Source of the DNA: DASYUM01 sp036001225
GTDB taxonomy: Bacteria > Methylomirabilota > Methylomirabilia > Rokubacteriales > DASRDR01
Direction: 5' to 3'
Assembly (NCBI GenBank): GCA_036001225.1
Contig: DASYUM010000281.1
Coordinates: 1-20,608, forward strand
Length of the DNA stretch: 20,608 bases
Each line of letters begins with the position of its first letter. Position 1 is the first letter of the stretch. Below, piece after piece: positions 6,655 through 15,369 of this stretch. The position numbers and the translations under genes were made by a program. The notes under the pieces were generated by a model. That model saw only the letters and a list, made by a program, of their open reading frames with translations, was not told the origin of the DNA and did no database searches.

Positions 6655-8376
6655 CTAGCCAAACATGCCGCCCATTCGGGTGCCCGCAATGCGATTGATC
6701 CCCGCCAGGCAGAGCGCGGCCACGACGATCAGCACGACGCCCAGCGCCGCCGCCTCGTTCACGCTGCCGGCGATGTAGAAGTTGAAGATGCCGACTGTGA
6801 TCGTCTCCCAGCCGCCGAGCGAGAGGAAGAGGACCGCCGACGCTTCCTGGAGCGAGGTCATGAACGAGAAAAGCCCGCCGACGAGCACCCCCTTCCAGAT
6901 GAGGGGCAGCGTGACGTCCCAGAAGCTCCGCAAGCGGGAGGCGCCGACGCTGTCGGCCGCCTCCTCGAGAGAGCGGTGGACGAGCAGGAGCGAGGCGTAG
7001 CTCCCCCGGACCGTGTAGGGGAGCCGTCGGATCGCCAGCACCAGGGGCAGGATCAGCCAGAGGCTGGTCAGCGGGATGCCGAGGCCGGGAATGTCGTAGT
7101 GGAACGCGCGGATGTAGGCGATCCCGATCGCCGTCCCCGGGATGGCCAGGATGAGCGTGTTCAGGGCATCGAGGGCCTGGTTGCCGGGAAGGCGAGTCCG
7201 GGCCAGGAGCCAGGCGATGGGGACCCCGACCGCCACGCAGACGGCCACGGCCAGAAACGAGTAGAGCAGGCTGTTCAGCACGTATTTCGGGGTTTCGACC
7301 AGGACCCGCTCGAAGAACTGCACGGTGTAGGCGGTCGGAAACGGGGTCAGCGACCAGCCGCGCCCGAAGGCGGCCAGCGCGACGCCGAGATAGGGGAGGA
7401 ACGAGAGCAGCATCACCACCGACAGGGCCGCGATGACCAGCGCCTCGACGGGGCCGCGCAGCCGGCGGCGCTCGATCCGCGAATAGGCGAGCGAGGAATA
7501 GTCCTTGATCGCCACGTAGTGGCGGGCAGCCAGCAGGAAGACCACGGCCAGCAGGACCAGGAGCGCGGAGATCACGATCCCCATCCGGAACAGCCGCCGG
7601 TCCACGAACTGCACGATGTTGAGGTAGGCCTGGGAGGCGAGCAGATCGTGGACCCCCACCACCAGAGGCGTGACGAAGTCGGCGAAGGTCCAGATGAAGA
7701 CCAGGAGCGCCCCCGCCAGGTAGCCCGGGGTGGTGAGCGGCAGCGTGATGGTCCAGAACTTCCGGAGGCCTCGGGCTCCCACGCTTTCGGCCGCCTCCTC
7801 GAGGGCCGGGTCCACCTTGGCCAGCGCGTCCACCACGTTCAGCGTGATCATCGGGAAGAGGTGGAGCGTCTCCACCAGGAGGACCCCGTGGAGACCGTAC
7901 ATGAAGTTGATCGGCCGGAGCATGTCGAGGTAGTCCATCAGCAGGACATTGACCGTTCCCGCCCGCCCCAGGATGAACACGAATCCCAGCACCCCGACCA
8001 GGGGCGGCGAGATGATCGGGATCAAGGTGAGGTAGGAGAAGAGGGCCCGGCCCCGGAAGTCGTAGCGGACGAGCAGGAAGGCGATCCCGATGCCGAGGAC
8101 GGAGGTGGCGGCCACCACGCCCGCCCCCAGCAGCAGCGAGTTCCAGAGCGAGCGGAGGTAGAACCCGTCGGTGAAGAAGGCGTGGAAGTGAGCCAGCGTG
8201 AGGGCGCCGGCCTCGTCGGTAACCGCGTCGTAGAAGATCCGGCCGAGAGGATAGAGGAGGAAGACGGCGAGGAACGCCCAGATGAGGAAGACGCCGGCGG
8301 CGGAAAGCGCCCACGCCCCCCGCGCCGGGGCAGCGCGCGGCGGCGCCGGCAGGACGAGCGCCGTCTCAGGATTCAT
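6655..8376 (-). CDS. ABC transporter permease, two fused membrane domains (ferric/AfuB-type)
   Basis: The 573-residue protein contains two binding-protein-dependent permease domains in one chain, the arrangement of FbpB/AfuB-type importers. Each half carries an EAA loop that docks on the ATPase: EEAAESVGARGLRKFW near residue 195 and EEAADSVGASRLRSFW near residue 470. About twelve hydrophobic helices are spread across the chain, with an Arg-rich linker (IERRRLRG) near the middle. The ATG at 8376-8374 lies 11 nt inside the end of the ATPase gene, indicating coupled translation. It is the last gene of the binding protein, pdxA-like, ATPase and permease operon. The family name reflects ancestry; the substrate need not be iron. 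A strong hairpin follows the stop. Confidence 0.93.
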   Translation of the reverse strand: MNPETALVLPAPPRAAPARGAWALSAAGVFLIWAFLAVFLLYPLGRIFYDAVTDEAGALTLAHFHAFFTDGFYLRSLWNSLLLGAGVVAATSVLGIGIAFLLVRYDFRGRALFSYLTLIPIISPPLVGVLGFVFILGRAGTVNVLLMDYLDMLRPINFMYGLHGVLLVETLHLFPMITLNVVDALAKVDPALEEAAESVGARGLRKFWTITLPLTTPGYLAGALLVFIWTFADFVTPLVVGVHDLLASQAYLNIVQFVDRRLFRMGIVISALLVLLAVVFLLAARHYVAIKDYSSLAYSRIERRRLRGPVEALVIAALSVVMLLSFLPYLGVALAAFGRGWSLTPFPTAYTVQFFERVLVETPKYVLNSLLYSFLAVAVCVAVGVPIAWLLARTRLPGNQALDALNTLILAIPGTAIGIAYIRAFHYDIPGLGIPLTSLWLILPLVLAIRRLPYTVRGSYASLLLVHRSLEEAADSVGASRLRSFWDVTLPLIWKGVLVGGLFSFMTSLQEASAVLFLSLGGWETITVGIFNFYIAGSVNEAAALGVVLIVVAALCLAGINRIAGTRMGGMFG

Positions 8377-9433
8377 CGGGCAGGGCCAGCGTCACCGAGG
8401 GCGGGAAGGCGAGCGTCACCTCGGTGCCGAGGGGCAGCGGCTCGTGGTGCCAGGGGTCCCGGATGTCGGCCTTGAGACCAACGCCGCCCACCTCCACGTC
8501 GTAGCGGAGCGTGTTCCCGAGGTAGGAGGCGAGCGTGACGCGGCCGCTCACCCGGTTGGGGTGCGCCGCCGCGCCCCCCAGCAGGACGTTCTCCGGCCGG
8601 ATCGCCAGCACGCACGGCTGGCTGGCCGCGACCGACCCCATCGGGCGGGCCTGCAGCAGGCCCAGGGCGGTGTCCACCACCAGGAGGTCGCCGTCGTGGC
8701 CCTTCACGGTGCCAGGGATCAGGTTGTTGGTGCCGACGAAATCGGCCACGAACCGGCTGCGCGGCCGCTCGTAGAGCTCCCGGGGAACGCCGACCTGCAG
8801 GACGCGGCCGTCCCGCATCACCGCCACCCGATCGGAGAGCGAGAGCGCCTCCTCCTGATCGTGGGTGACGTAGACGGTGGTGATCCGGAGCTCCCGCTGG
8901 AGCTTCCGGATCTCGGCCCGGACCTGGATCCGGATCTTGGCGTCGAGGTTCGACAGCGGCTCGTCGAGCAGGAGGATGTCGGGGTTGAGCACCAGGGCCC
9001 GGGCCAGCGCCACCCGCTGCTGCTGGCCGCCCGAGAGCTGACCGGGGTAGCGCGCGTCGAGCCCGCCCAGGTTGACCTTGCGCAGCCCCTCGGCGACGCG
9101 GCCCCGCACGTCGGCGGCGGTGAGGCCCCGCAGCTTGAGGCCATAGGCCACGTTCTGGAACACGGTCATGTGCGGCCACAGCGCGTAGTTCTGGAACACC
9201 ATCCCGATGTTGCGGGCGTAGGGCGGGAGGTCGTTGACCGCGCGCTCGCCGAAGCGGAGCACTCCGCCCTCCGGGCGGTAGAAGCCGGCGACCAGGCGAA
9301 GGAGCGTGGTCTTCCCGCAGCCGGACGGGCCGAGCAGCGTGAACAGCTCGCCGTCGGCGATCTCGAGCGAGACCCGGTCCACGGCGACGACGCCGCCGAA
9401 GCGCTTGGTCAGCTCGTGGATCGCGATCTTCAC
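8366..9433 (-). CDS. ABC transporter ATP-binding protein (FbpC/PotA-type)
   Basis: This 355-residue ATPase powers the adjacent permease. Walker A GPSGCGKTT is at residues 35-43, the Q-loop in MVFQNYALWP near 80, the signature LSGGQQQR near 131-138, Walker B ILLLDEP near 152-158 and the H-loop THDQEEA near 189. A TOBE-type C-terminal domain (about 250-355, with LAIRPENVLL) is typical of importers for ferric ion, polyamine, sulfate and sugars. The start is the GTG at 9433-9431, which overlaps the pdxA-like stop as GTGA; the open frame continues upstream through that gene but has no meaning there. It ends 11 nt inside the permease gene. It belongs to this operon, and whether it also serves the ugp permeases is unknown. 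Confidence 0.95.
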   Translation of the reverse strand: MKIAIHELTKRFGGVVAVDRVSLEIADGELFTLLGPSGCGKTTLLRLVAGFYRPEGGVLRFGERAVNDLPPYARNIGMVFQNYALWPHMTVFQNVAYGLKLRGLTAADVRGRVAEGLRKVNLGGLDARYPGQLSGGQQQRVALARALVLNPDILLLDEPLSNLDAKIRIQVRAEIRKLQRELRITTVYVTHDQEEALSLSDRVAVMRDGRVLQVGVPRELYERPRSRFVADFVGTNNLIPGTVKGHDGDLLVVDTALGLLQARPMGSVAASQPCVLAIRPENVLLGGAAAHPNRVSGRVTLASYLGNTLRYDVEVGGVGLKADIRDPWHHEPLPLGTEVTLAFPPSVTLALPDES

Positions 9434-10452
9434 CGGCTTCGGCCGCCGCGGCCGGCGGCCAGCTGGCTGGCCACTTCCACCGCCCGACGGAACGCGCCGG
9501 GGTCGGCCACGCCGCGGCCGGCGATGTCGTGGGCGGTCCCGTGGGCCGGCGTGGCGAGGACGATGGGCAACCCGCCGCCCACGGTCACGCCCCGCTCGAA
9601 GCCGAGCAGCTTCAGCGCGATCTGGGCCTGATCGTGATACAGGGAGACGATCCCGTCCAGCTCGCCGCGGCGGGCCCGGACGAAGATCGTGTCGGCGGGG
9701 AACGGGCCGCGAGCGTCGATCCCGTCGGCGCGGGCGGCCTCCACGGCAGGCCGGATGACCGCCGCCTCCTCGGGCCCGAACATCCCGCCCTCGCCCCCGT
9801 GAGGGTTGAGGGCGGCCACGCCGATTCGCGGCCGGGCCAGGCCGGCCTGGCGTTGCACCCGGGCGAGCAGGCGAACGGCCTCGAGGATCGCCGGCACGGT
9901 CAGGCCGGCCGCGACCCGCGCCAGCCCGATGTGCGAGGTCACCCGGCCGCACCAGAGCTGGTCGACCACGTTGATCTCGCCGAAGCTCCCCGGCGCCGCC
10001 TTGCACCACTCGGCGACCAGGTGCAGCTCGTCCGGGTGGGGCGAGCCGGCCTCGTGCATCGCCTGCTTGTTCAGCGGCGCGTAGACCACGCCGGCCACCT
10101 GGCCAGCCCGCGCCAGGTCCACCGCGACCTCGAGGCTCTCCAGGGTCGCCTGGCCCGCTCGCGTGTCCACCCGGCCGGGCGGGATCGCATCGGGGTCGGC
10201 GTTGGGAACGTCGAGGATCTCGAGCTGCCCGGCCCCGAACCCGCACTGGGCCACGCCGGTGACGGTGACCAGCTCGAGCGGCGCCTTCACCAGGGCCAGG
10301 GCCCGCGCCACGACGCGGGCGTCACCGACCGCGACCGGCCGGCAGGCCGCCCGGACGGCGGGATCGGCCCACGTCTTGGCCACCAGCTCGGGCCCGATCC
10401 CCGTCGGGTCCCCGATCATGAAGGCCAGCCGCGGCCGGCCGTCGGCGCTCAT
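9430..10452 (-). CDS. PdxA-family dehydrogenase (4-hydroxythreonine-4-phosphate dehydrogenase-like)
   Basis: PdxA enzymes oxidise and decarboxylate 4-phosphohydroxy-L-threonine in vitamin B6 synthesis; relatives act on D-threonate/erythronate phosphates or, as in TphB, aromatic dihydrodiols. The 340-residue length and the opening FMIGDPTGIGPEL fit. Three metal ligands are visible: His174 (VTSHIGL), His218 (LNPHGGE) and His273 (YHDQ), with the same spacing as E. coli His166/211/266. The usual GHTE(F/Y) substrate motif is replaced by DELHLVAEW; the His (144) is kept but the next Thr is Leu. That, and its place between a binding protein and an ATPase, suggest a catabolic paralogue rather than B6 synthesis. 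The start at 10452 places the GDP motif at the normal distance; the longer frame upstream encodes repeat sequence. Confidence 0.88.
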   Translation of the reverse strand: MSADGRPRLAFMIGDPTGIGPELVAKTWADPAVRAACRPVAVGDARVVARALALVKAPLELVTVTGVAQCGFGAGQLEILDVPNADPDAIPPGRVDTRAGQATLESLEVAVDLARAGQVAGVVYAPLNKQAMHEAGSPHPDELHLVAEWCKAAPGSFGEINVVDQLWCGRVTSHIGLARVAAGLTVPAILEAVRLLARVQRQAGLARPRIGVAALNPHGGEGGMFGPEEAAVIRPAVEAARADGIDARGPFPADTIFVRARRGELDGIVSLYHDQAQIALKLLGFERGVTVGGGLPIVLATPAHGTAHDIAGRGVADPGAFRRAVEVASQLAAGRGGRSR

Positions 10453-10502
10453 CGTCGTCGGCTTGCGCTCGCCGGGAAGGGCCCCCGGCGGCTCAGTCGG
10501 GC

Positions 10503-10550
10503 CGGGGGGGAGCTGCGCGCTCCTCCCCCGGACCCCCCCTCCGGGTCTCT
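10503..10550 (-). repeat. Intergenic double-hairpin repeat, family A copy 2
   Basis: This copy lies between the binding-protein stop and the pdxA-like start. The main stem pairs GGGGGGGAGC (10504-10513) with GCTC-CT-CCCCC (10519-10529) around TGCGC; a shorter stem pairs GACCC (10531-10535) with GGGTC (10543-10547). On the minus strand the order CCCGGAGGGGGGGTCC, GGGGGAG, loop, CTCCCCCC parallels the other family A copies. It may set different expression for the binding protein and later genes. Confidence 0.6.
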
Positions 10551-10588
10551 CCCGGCTCACACGGAAGGGGCGATTCCTTCACGGGCTT

Positions 10589-11707
10589 TCAGTACTTCTT
10601 CTTCAGCTCGTCCCAGGCGGCCTCGATGTCCTTCCGGTACTTCTCGTTGACCTCCTGGTAGCGCTTCTGGGCGATGTCGTCGTCGTAGTTGCTGGTGATC
10701 TCGTGGTCGAAGTAGGAGCGGACGCCGCCGGTGAACTCGACGGCCTTTTCGGCCACTGACCCCGGGGGCCCCTGGACCTTGTATTTGGGCGTGATCGGGA
10801 AGAGGCCGCGCTCCATGAAGACCCGCTGGCCGCGCTCGGTCAGCAGGAACTCGATGAAGGCCCGGGCCGCTTTCGGGTGCTTGGCGCCGGCCAGGACGGC
10901 CATCGGCTCCGGAGTCACGAAGGCGTTCTTCGGCGCGACGTACTTGATGTCGAACCCGGCCAGCACCTCCTCGAAGGCCATGTAGGAGGGGACGGCGAAG
11001 CCGGCCGCGAACTCGCCCTTGGCCACGACGGAGGGCACGTCACGGCTGCGGGCGGTGAAGATGCCGGAATTGGCGGCCAGGCGCTTGAGCCACTCCCAGC
11101 CGGCATTCTCGCCCTTGACCTGGAGGACGATCTCGTAGGTCGCGTGGCTCGACGAGGAGCGGGTCGGCGCGCACTGGGCCACGTTACCCTTGAGCTTGGG
11201 GTTGAGCAGGTCCTCCCAGTCTTTCGGCTCCGGAGCCCCCAGCCGCTTGATCAGGCGCGGGTGGTAGACGATGCCGTAGGGCTCGAGCGCGGTGCCGATC
11301 CAGTAGCCGTGAGGATCCTTGAGGGGAATCGGCTTGGGCTTGCCGATCGAGGCCGGGATGGTCTCGGCCAGTTCCCGGGCGACCTCGTGCTTGACGATCA
11401 GCTTCTGCTCGGCCAGCTTCTCGAACAGCGCCGACTCGCCACCCCAGAAGATGTCGGCCTCGGGCCTGCCCTTCCACTCCACGATCCGCCCGTAGGAGAC
11501 CGGGGTCCCGGCGTACTGGGCGTTCGTCTTCACGGCGACACCCCATCGCTCCTTCGCGTAGTCGGCGAAGGCCTTCAGAGCGGCGTCCACGATGAACTTG
11601 GAGACCGGCGTCTGCAGGACCAGCTCGTCCTCGATCGGCGCCTGGGCGAAGGATGGCGCCCCGACGAGAACCAGCAGCAATGCCAGCGCGATGACGGCGA
11701 CATGCAC
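10589..11707 (-). CDS. ABC transporter substrate-binding protein (extracellular binding protein, AfuA/SBP family 6-like)
   Basis: The 372-residue protein captures the solute for the downstream ABC importer. The GTG at 11707-11705 is the start because GGAGG lies 7 nt upstream; a signal peptide follows (VHVAVIALALLLVLVGAPSF, cleaved near residue 21-23). The mature part has the ferric/organic-anion binding fold pattern: DIFWGGESALFEKL, GYWIGTALEPYGIVYHP, a central WEDLLNPKLKGNVA and the C-terminal AARAFIEFLLTERGQRVF. The adjacent tyrosines used by iron-binding FbpA proteins are not seen (the region reads FAVPSYMAF), and a Ser-rich loop (TRSSSSHATYE) could bind an anion. The substrate is therefore uncertain. 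It is the first gene of its operon, with a tandem repeat just upstream. Confidence 0.9.
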   Translation of the reverse strand: MHVAVIALALLLVLVGAPSFAQAPIEDELVLQTPVSKFIVDAALKAFADYAKERWGVAVKTNAQYAGTPVSYGRIVEWKGRPEADIFWGGESALFEKLAEQKLIVKHEVARELAETIPASIGKPKPIPLKDPHGYWIGTALEPYGIVYHPRLIKRLGAPEPKDWEDLLNPKLKGNVAQCAPTRSSSSHATYEIVLQVKGENAGWEWLKRLAANSGIFTARSRDVPSVVAKGEFAAGFAVPSYMAFEEVLAGFDIKYVAPKNAFVTPEPMAVLAGAKHPKAARAFIEFLLTERGQRVFMERGLFPITPKYKVQGPPGSVAEKAVEFTGGVRSYFDHEITSNYDDDIAQKRYQEVNEKYRKDIEAAWDELKKKY

Positions 11708-11720
11708 GGGTGGCCCTCCA

Positions 11721-11840
11721 CTCCGGGTTTGCGCGCCCCGGCCGGCGGGGCCCCCGCCCCGCGACGTCCGGCGGCGCACTCTCTGGGTTTGCGCGCCCCG
11801 GCCGGCGGGGCCCCAGCCCCGCGACGTCCGGCGGCGCGCG
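11721..11840 (+). repeat. Tandem 60-nt repeat (family C, two copies)
   Basis: Two copies, 11721-11778 and 11781-11838, repeat with a period of exactly 60 nt and differ at only about four positions. Each runs GGGTTTGCGCGCCCCGGCC, GGCGGGGCCCC, AGCCCCGCGACGTCC (or CGCC...), GGCGGCGC. A third relative lies at 6543-6602. The unit contains nested palindromes such as CCCCG/CGGGG. It sits immediately upstream of the binding-protein ribosome binding site, where it would be transcribed as leader if the promoter is further up. Confidence 0.85.
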
Positions 11841-11895
11841 CCTTGCCAGCGGGTTCGGTGACAAGCACCCTACCATCCCGCCGGGCGGAACGGAA

Positions 11896-11916
11896 CCCCC
11901 GAGATCGTCTCGGGGG
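11896..11916 (-). terminator. Candidate terminator hairpin after the glycerol locus
   Basis: A perfect 9-bp stem pairs 11896-11904 (CCCCCGAGA) with 11908-11916 (TCTCGGGGG) around a 3-nt loop. On the minus strand it is followed by TTCCGTTCC, a weak T-rich tract. It lies 84 nt past the stop of the small exported protein and precedes the next operon. Between 11708 and 11999 I see only this, the tandem repeat, and no convincing promoter. Confidence 0.5.
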
Positions 11917-11999
11917 CGGGGGACCTCGGCGGCCTGGCTCACCCCCGGTCACGCTCCGAACGATCATGCCGTGCGGGAGGCGCCCAGAGCGCGTCTTCG

Positions 12000-12404
12000 C
12001 TACTTCGGCGCCAGCTTTTCTAGTCGCATGTCGTAGACCCTGTTGACACCCTTGGGCTGGAACGAGCCGCGGAGGATTTGCTCGCGATCGAGCTTCAGCA
12101 CGACGTGCGCGCCGCCCCCCTGACCGGGGGTATAGAACTCGAGGATCACGTCCTTCCCCACCACGCTGACCGGGATCTCCACCGGGCGTAGAGTCCGTCC
12201 GGTGATCCCGTATCGTGCCTCGGCAATCCACTTGGCTTGATCCTGGCGAACCGCGGTGATCACAAGCGTGCGGTCGCGATCCCGCGAGGTGCTGACTTGC
12301 CCCTCCCAGGTGCCGGGCATCACGTTCGTCACGTCGACCTGGCCGACGGCCAGGCTCACGCTGACGAGGACGAGGCCGATCACGGGGACCAGTGTTCTTC
12401 TCAT
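12000..12404 (-). CDS. Small exported protein of unknown function
   Basis: This 134-residue protein is not recognised. It begins with a signal peptide (MRRTLVPVIGLVLVSVSLAV, cleaved near residue 21). The mature part reads as alternating beta strands: GTWEGQVST, TLVITAVRQD, WIAEARYGIT, VEIPVSVVGKDVILEFYT, GGGAHVVLKL, LRGSFQP. The opening GTWEG and later LRGSF recall small beta-barrel proteins that test ligand or extract binding, but that is only a likeness. An AGGA motif 6-7 nt before the ATG at 12404 supports the start. It follows glpK by 24 nt, so it may be the last gene of the glycerol locus, ending at a hairpin near 11900. A periplasmic or outer-membrane role is inferred. Confidence 0.7.
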   Translation of the reverse strand: MRRTLVPVIGLVLVSVSLAVGQVDVTNVMPGTWEGQVSTSRDRDRTLVITAVRQDQAKWIAEARYGITGRTLRPVEIPVSVVGKDVILEFYTPGQGGGAHVVLKLDREQILRGSFQPKGVNRVYDMRLEKLAPK

Positions 12405-12428
12405 CGCGTTTCCTTCCCGGTCAGGAGT

Positions 12429-13943
<1,515 letters not shown>

Positions 13944-14750
13944 TCACCGCCCCTCGCGGAGGCGCAACGCCAGGTCCGGGCGATCGGTGATCACGCAGTC
14001 GACCCCCGCCGCCAGCGCCGCCCGCAGCTCGTCCGGCTCGTTCACCGTCCAGACCCCGATGGTGAGCCCGGCCGCGCGGGCCGCGGCCACCGCCTCGGAC
14101 GACAGCAGCGTGCGCTCGAGGCCGAGGTCGTTCACCCGGAGGGCCGCCAGCCGGTCGGCCGCCACGCGGACGCCTCCCAGCCGCTCGGCGCCCCGCCGGC
14201 TCAGGAGACCGGTCAGCCGCACGGTCGGCGACAGCGCGCGGAGCCGCTCGAGCGTGGCCCAGTCGAAGGCCATCACCGTGGTGCGCTCGGTCAGGCCGGT
14301 CTCCCGCAGCAGGCTCAGCACCGTCTCCTCGATTCCCGGGTACCGCGCCCCGTCCGGCCCCACCTTGATCTCGACCAGCAGGCCGGCCGGGGTCCGCCGG
14401 ACGAGGTCGAGCACGTCGCGGAGTCGCGGCAGCGCCTCGCCGGACGTTCCCTTCAGGGACACCGCGGCCACCTCCGCCCACGTCCGGTCGCGCACCGAGC
14501 CGCGTCCGGACGTGGTCCGCTCGAGCGTGGGGTCGTGGATCACCACCGCCTCGCCGTCCCGGGTGAGGTGGACGTCGAGCTCGAGCAGGTCGGCCCCCAG
14601 GGCGAGCGCGCCCCGGAATGCGGTGAGGCTGTTCTCCGGCCACAGGAGCGCGCCGCCCCGGTGGGCGGCGATCAGGGGGCGCGGGGGGCCGGCGGCCGCC
14701 GCCGTCATCAGCGTGAGCCCGATCGCCGCGATGCACGCCGCGACGCGCAT
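13944..14750 (-). CDS. ugpQ: Secreted glycerophosphodiester phosphodiesterase
   Basis: The enzyme hydrolyses glycerophosphodiesters from lipid head groups to glycerol-3-phosphate plus an alcohol. The 268-residue protein has the GDPD pattern: catalytic His30 in AAHRGG, PENS at 38-41, metal ligands Glu57 and Asp59 (LLELDVHLTRDG), second catalytic His72 (VIHDPTLERTTSGRG) and Glu127 (LLVEIK). The C-terminus has GVWTVNEPDEL and the closing CVITDRPDLAL. Unlike E. coli cytoplasmic UgpQ, the first 20 residues look like a signal peptide, so it probably acts in the periplasm, like GlpQ in location. The ATG at 14750 lies 1 nt after the lipoprotein stop. It sits between ugp permease genes and glpK. Confidence 0.93.
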   Translation of the reverse strand: MRVAACIAAIGLTLMTAAAAGPPRPLIAAHRGGALLWPENSLTAFRGALALGADLLELDVHLTRDGEAVVIHDPTLERTTSGRGSVRDRTWAEVAAVSLKGTSGEALPRLRDVLDLVRRTPAGLLVEIKVGPDGARYPGIEETVLSLLRETGLTERTTVMAFDWATLERLRALSPTVRLTGLLSRRGAERLGGVRVAADRLAALRVNDLGLERTLLSSEAVAAARAAGLTIGVWTVNEPDELRAALAAGVDCVITDRPDLALRLREGR

Positions 14751-14751
14751 C

Positions 14752-15369
14752 TCACGCGGATCCCGGCGCGAATTCCACCAGCTCCTCGGTGTAGCGGTTG
14801 GCGTGATCGGTGAAGCGGGCCCAGTAGCGCAGCTCGGGCACGTACCAGTAGGTGTCCAGCGGCTCGCCGCCCTCGCTCAGCCGCTCGATCTTGAGGGCGA
14901 CGAACCAGCCGGCCAGGAGGTCCACCCGCTCCGCCTGCTTCGCGATCCGCCACTGGTTCGTGTAGTGGCCGTCGGCCCGGCCATCCTCGTAGTCGAACTC
15001 CTGCGTCCACGTCTTCCCCGGCCGGAGCGGCCACTCGAAGTACCGCGCGGCGGGCTCGAACCGGTTGAGCGGTTGGCCGCCGACCGTCTGGCGGGCGAGG
15101 TGCAGGTCCCGCGTCCAGTAGCGGAGGATCTCCTGGCCGAGCCGCGTCATCCGGACTGTGTAGCCCTCCGGAGTCGCCTCCATCACCTCGTGGGTCACGA
15201 AGACGGGGGTGCCCAGGGCCGGGGTTCGCCGGAAGACCCAGCGGTCGCCGACCTTCCACTCCGGACGGATCAGCCGGGCCGCCGGCGGCGCCTCCGGCCC
15301 CGCCGCGCAGCCGATCGCCATCAGTGTCAGGAGCACCGCGGGCGCCCAGCCGCGTCGCCGGCGTCTCAC
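14752..15369 (-). CDS. Uncharacterised lipoprotein in the ugp operon
   Basis: I do not recognise this family. A GTG at 15369-15367 overlaps the ugpE stop as GTGA and gives 205 residues. The leader is strongly basic (RRRRRG), then hydrophobic, ending at MAIGC, a plausible lipobox with Cys near residue 21. The mature part is rich in Trp and Tyr: EWKVGDRWVFRRTP, EGYTVRMTR, RYFEWPLRPGKTW, DTYWYVPELRYWARF. This WKVGDRW..WPLRPGKTW pattern suggests a beta-sheet protein at the membrane surface. It occupies the place where ugpC, the ATPase, often sits and is followed by the phosphodiesterase 1 nt later, so a part in glycerophosphodiester capture or in presenting the substrate is a fair guess only. Longer in-frame starts upstream only read antisense-like sequence inside ugpE. 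Confidence 0.8.
   Translation of the reverse strand: MRRRRRGWAPAVLLTLMAIGCAAGPEAPPAARLIRPEWKVGDRWVFRRTPALGTPVFVTHEVMEATPEGYTVRMTRLGQEILRYWTRDLHLARQTVGGQPLNRFEPAARYFEWPLRPGKTWTQEFDYEDGRADGHYTNQWRIAKQAERVDLLAGWFVALKIERLSEGGEPLDTYWYVPELRYWARFTDHANRYTEELVEFAPGSA

Noticed and set aside
6432..6689. 85-codon minus-strand frame after the permease
   Set aside because: Almost all of it is repeat sequence (families B, C and D). It overlaps the permease end in another frame and has no ribosome binding site.
6978..8475. Plus-strand frame of about 499 codons opposite the ABC permease
   Set aside because: The product is dominated by Asp, Glu, Gln, Arg and His with no hydrophobic core, typical of the complement of a membrane protein gene.
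11721..11840. Tandem repeat considered as a small CRISPR array
   Set aside because: There are only two units with no spacers between them, a period of 60 nt, and no cas genes nearby.
11841..11870. TTGTCA near 11863-11868 (minus strand) as a -35 box for the binding-protein operon
   Set aside because: No AT-rich -10 sequence follows at 16-18 nt; the region there is GC-only repeat.
11184..12231. Minus-strand frames containing repeated APPDVAG..PRRPGRANPE peptides
   Set aside because: The repeated peptides are translations of the tandem 60-nt DNA repeat, not a protein family. The frames overlap the binding-protein gene and the exported-protein gene.
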